Below, in pieces: positions 12,866-19,453 of a stretch of DNA of 19,453 bases. The stretch comes from HGM04593 sp964485215 (GTDB taxonomy: Bacteria; Bacteroidota; Bacteroidia; Bacteroidales; Bacteroidaceae), in assembly GCA_964485215.1 (NCBI GenBank), contig CAZAIM010000038.1, forward strand, positions 1 through 19,453, written 5' to 3'. A model generated the notes under the pieces. It saw only the letters and a list, made by a program, of their open reading frames with translations, did no database searches and was not told the DNA's origin. The translations under genes and the position numbers were made by a program. Within the stretch, counting starts at the first letter, position 1. The number at the start of each line of letters is the position of its first letter.

Positions 12866-14452
12866 TTATCTGATTGAAACAACCGAAGATAGTTCACCTT
12901 TAAATTTTACGGCTATCACAATACATTCCTTAAAGTTATTGTATTCTAAAGAGTACTTGCAGGCGCAAAGCTCTATGTCTGTTGCTCCATTGAAAACGAT
13001 GTCGGCAAGCGGAGTAGAAAGCCTGTTTTCACTCAAGGAAGCAGCTGCACCGTCTGCAATATGCAGATAGGCCACACCTTCACAATCATGCGACAATGTA
13101 TCTTTCAACACAACAGCACTTTCGTTCCAACTGAAACTACGGGTATGCGTTACCCCTAATTTCTTGTAGCCATCGTGCGATGCCGAAAGAGAGTCACCAC
13201 CCTCCTTCACATCAAAAACTCTTGCCCGTTGGGCACAACGGAATGCCGACCAGACACGGCTTGAATTCATTCCCCCGACGACAACAGTATTATGTGCAGC
13301 AGTAGACCTTTCATAGAAACGGCGTTCACAAACATTATAGTTCGATATTCCGGTATCTACAATGAACGGTTTTCCAGCCACACGCAGTTCGAAATTAAAC
13401 GTGTCGGCATGCGAATGTCCTGGAATATACGAAGCTGTAATTCCGCCAATATCCATTCGCAGTTCATACCTCTCTTTGTCTACCGCATAATATCCGGCCA
13501 AGTTCGGTTTGCCCACAGCTAAAGACTCCAGACCTAACCTCGAAGCATAGCCAAACAGGTCTGCCGGTAATGGAGCTATGCCATTGGCTGAATCGTTGAA
13601 TAGCGGATATGAGCCGTCGGAATAGCAGATGGAGCGCAACCATCCTAACATAAGCCCGGCCTTGTTGCAGAGGAAAGCAAGCAAGCCGTCATCACCCGGA
13701 AAACGGCTATTATTCTGCAACAGGTTAATGGCATCCAACACCCTGTCGAGTATTATGCAGTGATACATTGGCGACTGCTCATAATTGGCACCATCGGCAA
13801 GTGTCTGCTCCTCCAGTTCCCGTTTAAGCAAACGCGATGCCTTACGGAAAATATACTTATCGTCAAAGTAATAGGCAGCCCACAATAGAGTGAATACATT
13901 CTCAAGCAGATGGTTACCGGCAAGATTATATTCAAGATTGGCTGCAAGAATCCTGTACTGTGAATAGAGCGATGTATCCACTGCCCTCTTTTCGTCCTCG
14001 TTGAAGGATTCCTTGTTCGCAGCCAGGAACTTTATCCAGTTCACTGTACGCAAGGAGATACAATATGGAGCCATTCCAACCCTGTTCGCCTGCTCTGAAG
14101 ATATGAAACGGAATATCCACTCTTTGCCTTCAGCGACTGTCATAGAAGGTTGCAGCAGATAATCCATATAATTCATATTGAAGCTCCACAACGGGCCAAG
14201 TTCCTTGCTTTCCCACTCACCACTGAAACGGCAAGGCAAGTTAAGGAAAGTAAAAGTATCTCCTTGGCACGATTCATATTTAGGTACAAATGGCAACAGC
14301 ACCGGCAGTCTACCTTTCCGGTAATGTGAAAACTTGTATCTGATGCCCAACAACGAACGCATCTTGCCATTAAAGCGACGCAGGCACTGATAGAGTACCT
14401 GCTTGCCGCTTAACCGTATTATTGTATTGAAATAGAGCCCTAACTTGCTCAT
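12866..14452 (-). CDS. Heparinase II/III-family protein of a polysaccharide locus
   Basis: A 528-residue protein with the two-part layout of the family: an alpha/alpha-toroid (~85-320, with FNMNYMDYLL, SLRTVNWIKFL, AGNHLLENVFTLLWAAYYF and EQSPMYHCIILDRVLDA) and a C-terminal beta-sandwich heparinase domain (~325-520). The latter starts with YELRMDIGGITASYIPGHSHADTFNFEL; the GHSHADTFNFE block (345-355) carries the His residues typical of the lyase family, followed by DTGISNY and AAHNTVVV. There is no signal peptide: the N-terminus (MSKLGLYFNTIIRLSGKQVLYQCLRRF) is basic, so the protein is probably cytoplasmic or membrane-associated, unlike secreted catabolic heparinases. It lies 9 bp downstream of the two-domain oxidoreductase and is surely co-transcribed with it. 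Proteins of this type recur in O-antigen/capsule loci; whether they cleave, epimerise or modify the glycan is not established. Confidence 0.85.
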   Translation of the reverse strand: MSKLGLYFNTIIRLSGKQVLYQCLRRFNGKMRSLLGIRYKFSHYRKGRLPVLLPFVPKYESCQGDTFTFLNLPCRFSGEWESKELGPLWSFNMNYMDYLLQPSMTVAEGKEWIFRFISSEQANRVGMAPYCISLRTVNWIKFLAANKESFNEDEKRAVDTSLYSQYRILAANLEYNLAGNHLLENVFTLLWAAYYFDDKYIFRKASRLLKRELEEQTLADGANYEQSPMYHCIILDRVLDAINLLQNNSRFPGDDGLLAFLCNKAGLMLGWLRSICYSDGSYPLFNDSANGIAPLPADLFGYASRLGLESLAVGKPNLAGYYAVDKERYELRMDIGGITASYIPGHSHADTFNFELRVAGKPFIVDTGISNYNVCERRFYERSTAAHNTVVVGGMNSSRVWSAFRCAQRARVFDVKEGGDSLSASHDGYKKLGVTHTRSFSWNESAVVLKDTLSHDCEGVAYLHIADGAAASLSENRLSTPLADIVFNGATDIELCACKYSLEYNNFKECIVIAVKFKGELSSVVSIR

Positions 14453-14461
14453 ATAAAGGAA

Positions 14462-16579
14462 TTATAATGTAACCCACTCGCCCGACTTCAGCGATTCAAT
14501 CGCTGCAAATGAAGCAAGTGTCGTATTGGTTATGCTCTCATAGGGTATAAGAGCCTCACCACCCTTGGTTATACGCTCATTAAGAAGGTTGAACTGGTTC
14601 TTCTGTCCCTTGTCCATTGAGCAGGTCATCTTGGAGAAGCCCTTCGCACCGTAGGCCTGGAGACGACGCCAGTTGTCGAGAACAAAGACACGTTCCTGTG
14701 AATAGACCTCGAGACGTTCTTTTGCATACGCCTTGGAACCGTTTGCAAAATAGTTTATCACAGCATTGGTTCCGTTTTCGTATTTCAGAAGAATTGTCGC
14801 ATTGTCGGTATTCTCTTCGGGATTGACGCCCATAGCATTCATACACACAGCCGTGATGCGGCTGCCAGCAATATAGGAGCAGAGGTCAATAAAGTGGCAG
14901 GCCTCTCCAATTATGCGGCCGCCGCCAAGTTCCAGATCGTGTACCCACATATCAGCAGGAATAAAGCCGGCATTCATCGTTGCCACAATATTCTTGGGTC
15001 CGTCCCCCACCTGCTGTTTCAGTTTCAATGCCAGTGGAGAGAAGCGGCGGTTGAAACCGACAGTCAAAGTAACATTCTTGCCGGCATTCGCATAAGCCTC
15101 GCCTATGGCAGCAAGTTCTTCCTTGTTCAGGCAGAGAGGCTTCTCAACAAAGACACTTTTCCCTGCATTCAGAGCTTCAAGAACCATTCTCGCGTGAAGA
15201 TTGTGCCTTGTTGTAATTATAACCAAATCTACCTCCTTATCGTTCAGAATCTCCTTATAATCCGATGTTGCGCACTCGGCACCGGCCTTCTTTGCAAGAA
15301 TCTTTGCATTCAGACCACCGGCACTTGCTATATATTTTATTGTGGCACCGGCCTTTTTCAATGAAGGAATGACCATGGCCGATGTGTAATTGCCGGCACC
15401 TATTATTCCTATCTTGCCATTGCCCGGCTTGAACTTGCCGCCCTCTATAGCAACAACGCGGTCAATTGGAGTATCCTGAGGATACTTGATGATAGAGGCT
15501 ATTGAACCGCGTTTGCGCATATCGCCGTATATTTCAAGGTAGTCCTTGAGTTCTACGACCTCGGTAATCAATGACTTCACATCGAGCTTGCCTGTGGATA
15601 TAGAATGGAGAATTGTCTCAAAATTCCTTTTTTCGGTCCAACGTACATAAGGCAGAGGATAATCGTGCCCTTTGTTTTCATACTCCTCGTCGTAACGGCC
15701 TGCACCATAGGAGCAAGAAACCTGGAACGAGAGCTCTTTCTTGTAGAAATCGTCACGGCGCAGGTTGAGCCCTACCACACCTACAAGAATTATGCGCCCA
15801 CGCTTACGGCTCATCTCGCAGGCCTGGTGCATAACCTCATCCGTTTTTGCCGATGCGGTAATGATTACACCATCGGCACCTATACCGTTTGTAAGTTCGT
15901 TGATGAATTTCACCGGGTCGGTGCCGTTGCCCGGATTAATGGCTATGACACCCATGGATGATGCTATATTGACCTTATCCTGGTCGAAATCGATACCGAC
16001 CACACGGCATCCGTTGGCTATAAGCAACTGCGAGACAACCAGACCGATAAGGCCGAGACCGGTCACAACCACAGTCTCGCCCAGTTCGGGTTTGAAAAGA
16101 CGTATTCCTTGAAGGCCGATAGAGCCTATAACGGTAAATGCAGCCTCTTCGTCAGAGACATTGTCCGGGATTCTTGCAACAAGATTCTTGGGCACACACA
16201 CGTATTCAGCATGGTTTCCATTGGAAGCGACACGGTCGCCAACAACGAATTCAGTTACACCTTTGCCAACGGCAACCACACGACCGACATTGCAGTATCC
16301 GAGTGGAAGGGGTTGCCCAAGTTTGTTGAACACGGCTTCAAGAGTAGGCATTATGCCATCTGTCTTCAGTTTATCCAAGACTTGTTTCACTTTATCGGGC
16401 TGCTGACGTGCCTTGTCTATGAGGTTGGCTTTACCGAACTCCACCAACATACGTTCTGTACCTAACGATACTAGAGTATGCGTTGTCTTTATCAACACCG
16501 CACCCGCCTTGACATTAGGTACAGGAACCTCTTCTAATATTGTCGCTCCGGATTTCAAGTCCTGAATAATCTGTTTCAT
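14462..16579 (-). CDS. Bi-domain oxidoreductase: MDR-type dehydrogenase fused to Gfo/Idh/MocA domain
   Basis: A 705-residue fusion starting at the ATG at 16579 (MKQIIQDLKSG); an upstream Met at 16606 sits 7 nt past the -7 box, so that start would be nearly leaderless. Residues 1-365 are a medium-chain dehydrogenase/reductase: SLGTERMLVEFGK, PLGYCNVGRVVAVG, GDRVASNGNHAEYV and a Rossmann motif VTGLGLIGL (172-180). The usual catalytic-zinc GHE segment and the four-Cys structural zinc lobe are not visible. Residues ~388-705 are a Gfo/Idh/MocA oxidoreductase: Rossmann IGIIGAGNYTSAMVIP (390-405), the family motif VEKPL (478-482), GFNRRFSP and GEACHFIDLCSYI. Such bi-domain proteins occur in surface-polysaccharide clusters next to heparinase II/III proteins, as here. 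Two NAD(P)-dependent steps on a sugar or its nucleotide derivative are plausible; the substrate is unknown. Its own promoter starts a two-gene unit. Confidence 0.9.
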   Translation of the reverse strand: MKQIIQDLKSGATILEEVPVPNVKAGAVLIKTTHTLVSLGTERMLVEFGKANLIDKARQQPDKVKQVLDKLKTDGIMPTLEAVFNKLGQPLPLGYCNVGRVVAVGKGVTEFVVGDRVASNGNHAEYVCVPKNLVARIPDNVSDEEAAFTVIGSIGLQGIRLFKPELGETVVVTGLGLIGLVVSQLLIANGCRVVGIDFDQDKVNIASSMGVIAINPGNGTDPVKFINELTNGIGADGVIITASAKTDEVMHQACEMSRKRGRIILVGVVGLNLRRDDFYKKELSFQVSCSYGAGRYDEEYENKGHDYPLPYVRWTEKRNFETILHSISTGKLDVKSLITEVVELKDYLEIYGDMRKRGSIASIIKYPQDTPIDRVVAIEGGKFKPGNGKIGIIGAGNYTSAMVIPSLKKAGATIKYIASAGGLNAKILAKKAGAECATSDYKEILNDKEVDLVIITTRHNLHARMVLEALNAGKSVFVEKPLCLNKEELAAIGEAYANAGKNVTLTVGFNRRFSPLALKLKQQVGDGPKNIVATMNAGFIPADMWVHDLELGGGRIIGEACHFIDLCSYIAGSRITAVCMNAMGVNPEENTDNATILLKYENGTNAVINYFANGSKAYAKERLEVYSQERVFVLDNWRRLQAYGAKGFSKMTCSMDKGQKNQFNLLNERITKGGEALIPYESITNTTLASFAAIESLKSGEWVTL

Positions 16580-16612
16580 AATAAAGAATTTTATAAAGAA
16601 GTACAATTTTCA

Positions 16613-16620
16613 CAAAGATA
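16613..16620 (-). promoter_or_regulatory. -7 promoter box TATCTTTG for the oxidoreductase-heparinase unit
   Basis: A perfect TAnnTTTG match on the minus strand ends 33 nt before the ATG at 16579. ATTG, 21 nt further upstream (16642-16645), is a 3-of-4 match to the -33 TTTG. It lies in the 124-bp gap after the GT4-like gene, so the last two genes can be expressed apart from the glycosyltransferase genes. Nothing else is recognisable in that gap. Confidence 0.6.
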
Positions 16621-16703
16621 AGAAGAACTCTCGAGAAATATCAATCTTGCTTGAATATTTTTCACAGCCGCGGCACACAATAAGAAACAAGAAACAGCAA
16701 GAA

Positions 16704-17732
16704 TTACTGAAAACGTGTATATAGCTTCGCTATTTCGTCAGGGACTACAATCTCGGGGCTGTAGGCCACTCGCTTTTTCTCTGGCAGCAAGGGACGAACC
16801 TTGGCGTACAGGCCGTCAATATCACCTTTTTCATATAGCACTGCCTCATGTGGGCGCACACATACATTGCTTGCCACAACAGGAGTCCCGAACTCCAGTG
16901 CCTCTTTCACCGAAATGCCCTCCATGTCACTCATTGTGGGACGCAGGAACAGGTCGGTACGGGCCCATACCTCGAAGCCATTCACAGGTGATGCTATGAC
17001 AAACAAGAAGTTGTCTTTCAGGTTATACTTATCTATCAGCGACAGGCACTGCCCATAATAGGCATCGTCACATTCTGCCATACAGAAGACCAGTCCTACA
17101 TCCATTCTATCCTTGTTGACCAGACGATTCATCAGCTCAATAATCTGGTCGAGACCATAGACATCGCCGAATACATTGTTCATCAGCCTGTGCGCATTGG
17201 CCGATATTGTATAACTGTGCCTGTTACAGAATTCATCTATTTCCGGTGTCAGCCCTCGACATTCATCGCGTGATGGTGAAATATACGTTGGCAATATGAC
17301 TATTTTCTCATTGGCAACATCATATTTCTGCTGCAATGTTTCCGTATAGGAACTGTCGTTATAAATAACATATTTGGCACGTTTGAAAAGCCTGTTTACA
17401 ACCCATCGTCTCCAACCACTGAGCAGAACTATACGACGGTTGTGCAATGTCATTATCAGTGGATGACGCCAACCGAACAGATAGAGCAACAACAGCATAT
17501 ATATATTCGTAAATTGGGAGTGTATAAGACGTTTTTCGGCAAAAAGCAACCGTACAAACTCCCAAATACGGTGACGTACATCCACAACATATTCCTCATT
17601 ACTTTTCGACTTTGCAAAGTTGCGCAGAACGACAGCTGTACCTTGCGATTGCAGTTTATCGGACAGTCTCTTGCAATAGATTGAGATTCCACCGAGAGGC
17701 GGTGGACAGAACCCCCAGATTTCACACTTCAT
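16704..17732 (-). CDS. GT4-like (GT-B fold) glycosyltransferase
   Basis: A 342-residue soluble protein with a GT-B layout. The N-terminal donor-side opening is MKCEIWGFCPPPLGGISIYCKRLSDKL, where the PPLGGIS loop is typical of GT4-type enzymes. The C-terminal sugar-nucleotide part carries DLFLRPTMSDMEGISVKEALEFGTPVVAS (from about residue 260). In that segment SDMEGISVKEAL corresponds to the GT4 E-x7-E region in a shortened form (Glu271 and Glu277), as in several capsule enzymes. A hydrophobic stretch at 78-87 (YMLLLLYLFG) suggests membrane contact with a lipid-linked acceptor. It should add one sugar to the undecaprenyl-linked repeat unit on the cytoplasmic face; donor and acceptor cannot be inferred. 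Only 2 bp separate it from the GT2 gene upstream, so the two are in one operon. The next gene downstream has its own promoter. Confidence 0.85.
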   Translation of the reverse strand: MKCEIWGFCPPPLGGISIYCKRLSDKLQSQGTAVVLRNFAKSKSNEEYVVDVRHRIWEFVRLLFAEKRLIHSQFTNIYMLLLLYLFGWRHPLIMTLHNRRIVLLSGWRRWVVNRLFKRAKYVIYNDSSYTETLQQKYDVANEKIVILPTYISPSRDECRGLTPEIDEFCNRHSYTISANAHRLMNNVFGDVYGLDQIIELMNRLVNKDRMDVGLVFCMAECDDAYYGQCLSLIDKYNLKDNFLFVIASPVNGFEVWARTDLFLRPTMSDMEGISVKEALEFGTPVVASNVCVRPHEAVLYEKGDIDGLYAKVRPLLPEKKRVAYSPEIVVPDEIAKLYTRFQ

Positions 17733-17734
17733 AC

Positions 17735-18730
17735 CTATTTCTTGAAATATGTTTTTTTAATGACCAATGCCTCAAAATCGTCATAGCTGACAGAATCTTT
17801 TCTGGCAGCATCGGACAACAGGTGCAAAAGCATCTTGACTGCCTTCGTCAAGGACTTTGTACCCTTGTAGAAGTTCCTTATACAGAGAGGAACATTAACC
17901 GATGCCCAAAACATGTAGAAAAGAGTGTTCCTGTGCAGTCTTATGTCAATAAAACGGTTCAGATAGTGCAGGTAAACCTTCCCTAGCGCAAACATCCTTG
18001 AGCCCGAACCGCCAACCTTGTGATAGATGACGGAATCGAGCACGCATGCCATTGGAATATGTTTGCGGTTCATCGACATTGAAAACTCAAAGTCCTCTTC
18101 TCCAAAGAAAAACCGCTCTGTCAGAAGCCTGCTCCCCTCTTGCAAGAAGTCGGGAGAGACATAGAGCGCGCATCCTGTAACAAACGTAATGGGTTTATAA
18201 AGCTGTTCTTTTATGTCGTTACGGGTCTTGTTGGCATAATAGTATTTTCGGAAACCGAAACTTAATTTTCCACCGGCATTCCAAATCCTTGTTCTGTCAC
18301 TGCTGAAAAAAATCAATGGTGTCAGTACCTGGTATTCCGGATTGGCCGATTGAAATTCCTCTAGTCTTTCAAGGAAATCGGGTTCTACCTCAGTATCGTT
18401 GTTCAAGAGGAGAATGCGTTCTGGCGATGACTGCATTGCCAGACGAACTGCAATGTTGTTGCCCTTGGCAAAACCATAATTCTTCGTCAGCGAATAGAGA
18501 AGAATCTCTCTGTCGGCGGCCGTTACACCGTCTTCGCTGCCCTCATTCACGAATTTATGCTGCAAGTTGTTATAAGCGCACCATTCGCCTATTTTTTCAA
18601 TGGAGCCGTCACTCGATGCGTTGTCGGCCACAACCACAAAAAAACGGCCACGCGCCTTCATCAATGTCTCCAGGCACTCTTTCAGAACCCCAAGGCCGTT
18701 CCAGTTCAATACTATTATAGCTGTTCTCAT
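17735..18730 (-). CDS. GT2-family glycosyltransferase (WbbL/rhamnosyltransferase-like)
   Basis: A 331-residue GT-A enzyme. The N-terminus AIIVLNWNG is the usual GT2 strand-1 motif. VVADNASSDGS (33-43) binds the nucleotide, NYGFAKGNN (84-92) is characteristic of the WbbL/rhamnosyltransferase-like branch, and LLLNNDTEVEPDF (107-119) provides the DxD-like metal site (Asn-Asn-Asp). A later FFFGEEDFEFSMSMN (207-221) contains the probable catalytic base, as in the GEDxD/E-type motif. The C-terminal part has amphipathic, aromatic-rich helices (NTLFYMFWASVNVPLCI) that may touch the inner membrane. It should transfer a sugar to a lipid-linked oligosaccharide during capsule or O-antigen assembly; a rhamnose donor is only a guess from the family. 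Its ATG overlaps the stop of the Wzy-like gene by 4 bp (ATGA), showing tight operon coupling. Confidence 0.9.
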   Translation of the reverse strand: MRTAIIVLNWNGLGVLKECLETLMKARGRFFVVVADNASSDGSIEKIGEWCAYNNLQHKFVNEGSEDGVTAADREILLYSLTKNYGFAKGNNIAVRLAMQSSPERILLLNNDTEVEPDFLERLEEFQSANPEYQVLTPLIFFSSDRTRIWNAGGKLSFGFRKYYYANKTRNDIKEQLYKPITFVTGCALYVSPDFLQEGSRLLTERFFFGEEDFEFSMSMNRKHIPMACVLDSVIYHKVGGSGSRMFALGKVYLHYLNRFIDIRLHRNTLFYMFWASVNVPLCIRNFYKGTKSLTKAVKMLLHLLSDAARKDSVSYDDFEALVIKKTYFKK

Positions 18731-19453
18731 TCTTTCAGGTTTTCAATTGACGGTTCATTTGGAACATTACATTGAATCTCTTGTTTCCTTGCCGGGAACA
18801 ACCTTGACAAAATGAATATCCATGCCGGCACTTCAAGGAATTGAAGATGGTAAAAATATATCTCGAACCATCCCATAAGCAACATTCCGGCATAGAAGAA
18901 GTATACCAAATTAACATAGAAGTTACGGCTAATCATTGCATAGAGTTTTACGCAATAATGTATGGCAGACACAACAAATACAACTATAAAGAATTGTATG
19001 GCAGTTGAGTTCACATATATGGTTCCAAAGAAAGCACGCACATTGGAGCCGTTGACACCATTGAAAATAAAGTGCGGATTAATCGGGTTTACATATTCAT
19101 TACCGACAATCGCATTGTATATGTTCAGAACATTTGTCAGCAAAGAATCGAAATTCGGTGTCTCCAGTATACCCATCTGAAGGTCCTGACTCCAACCCAT
19201 CAGTCCGCTTATCACATAATGAACGAAGTTCTTGGTTATTATCTCAAAGATTATACCGAATGCTGCCGACTCAGCCTGTCCTAATATCAGAGAGAATGAA
19301 TATGTGACAATAAACACCACGAATGCAAGGACGAAGACCTTCAGCAGAAGAGATAAAGAGAGTTTCATCTTGCCGGTGAACAGACGCATACAAATACCAC
19401 CCATGGCAGGAATAAGTACCCATGATTTCACACCATACATCAGTGTCACAAAA
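18727..19453 (-). CDS. Wzy-like oligosaccharide repeat-unit polymerase (C-terminal part, cut by right edge)
   Basis: The minus-strand frame is open from the right edge to a stop at 18727, giving about 242 residues that are mostly hydrophobic. There are several predicted membrane helices (e.g. LSLLLKVFVLAFVVFIVTYSFSLIL, FFIVVFVVSAIHYCV, VYFFYAGMLLMGWFEIYF, each written here only as landmarks). A large polar loop of ~75 residues between helices carries GWSQDLQMGI, NPINPHFIFNG and NVRAFFGTIYVN. Polytopic proteins with one long external loop, no catalytic signature and a position directly before glycosyltransferases are the hallmark of O-antigen/capsule Wzy polymerases. A flippase or ligase is less likely. 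The frame continues past the last GTG (19449), so the true start lies outside the window; full-length relatives have about 400 residues or more. It overlaps the GT2 start by 4 bp. Confidence 0.7.
   Translation of the reverse strand, partial: FVTLMYGVKSWVLIPAMGGICMRLFTGKMKLSLSLLLKVFVLAFVVFIVTYSFSLILGQAESAAFGIIFEIITKNFVHYVISGLMGWSQDLQMGILETPNFDSLLTNVLNIYNAIVGNEYVNPINPHFIFNGVNGSNVRAFFGTIYVNSTAIQFFIVVFVVSAIHYCVKLYAMISRNFYVNLVYFFYAGMLLMGWFEIYFYHLQFLEVPAWIFILSRLFPARKQEIQCNVPNEPSIENLKE

Noticed and set aside
16580..16606. Upstream Met for the bi-domain oxidoreductase
   Set aside because: It would start only 7 nt past a good -7 box and adds an unrelated hydrophobic peptide before MKQIIQDLKSG, which is the typical start of these dehydrogenases.
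19447..19449. GTG as a possible start codon of the Wzy-like gene
   Set aside because: The frame stays open to the window edge and the protein would be only about half the usual Wzy length, so the gene most likely starts beyond the window.

Overview
The window reads as chromosomal DNA from a member of the Bacteroidales (Bacteroidaceae/Prevotellaceae-like; genus not resolved). The evidence is a set of TAnnTTTG / TAnnTTCG promoter boxes typical of Bacteroidota, families largely confined to this phylum (DUF4301, DUF1573 periplasmic protein, Bacteroidota-type Wzi), and an esterase ending in a GRRV...KGIYI...GKAVLV tail like those of the type IX-type sorting domains. I see no rRNA, tRNA, CRISPR array, insertion sequence or phage gene.

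Left part (1-6050): the start of a YhcC/TIGR01212-type radical SAM protein runs off the left edge. It is followed by an AraC-type regulator and a DUF4301 protein, all on the minus strand. On the plus strand lie a long RelA/SpoT-family protein and a small DUF1573 protein. The RelA/SpoT protein keeps its synthetase, TGS, zinc-finger and ACT parts but has lost the hydrolase metal ligands, so it is probably a synthesis-only (p)ppGpp enzyme. A perfect 62-bp palindrome separates DUF1573 from the convergent gene that follows and probably ends transcription from both sides.

Middle part (6044-10812): a secreted alpha/beta-hydrolase, a LysR-type regulator and a DASS/SLC13 sodium:dicarboxylate-type transporter, all on the minus strand and separated by terminator-like hairpins. 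The transporter has an extra polar segment of roughly 110-115 residues between early membrane helices. Its upstream region has a cluster of ACGATAGC half-sites just above the predicted promoter. The neighbouring LysR protein is the obvious candidate to bind there.

Right part (10813-19453): a cell-surface polysaccharide region. On the plus strand are a Wzi-type outer-membrane protein and a small lipoprotein, overlapping by ATGA. Convergent on the minus strand, in transcription order, are the C-terminal part of a Wzy-like polymerase (cut by the right edge), a GT2 glycosyltransferase, a GT4-like glycosyltransferase, and then, behind a separate promoter, a two-Rossmann-domain oxidoreductase and a heparinase II/III-family protein without a signal peptide. 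The first three are packed with a 4-bp overlap and a 2-bp gap, as in an O-antigen/capsule operon. The last two form a second transcription unit whose biochemical job is not established.
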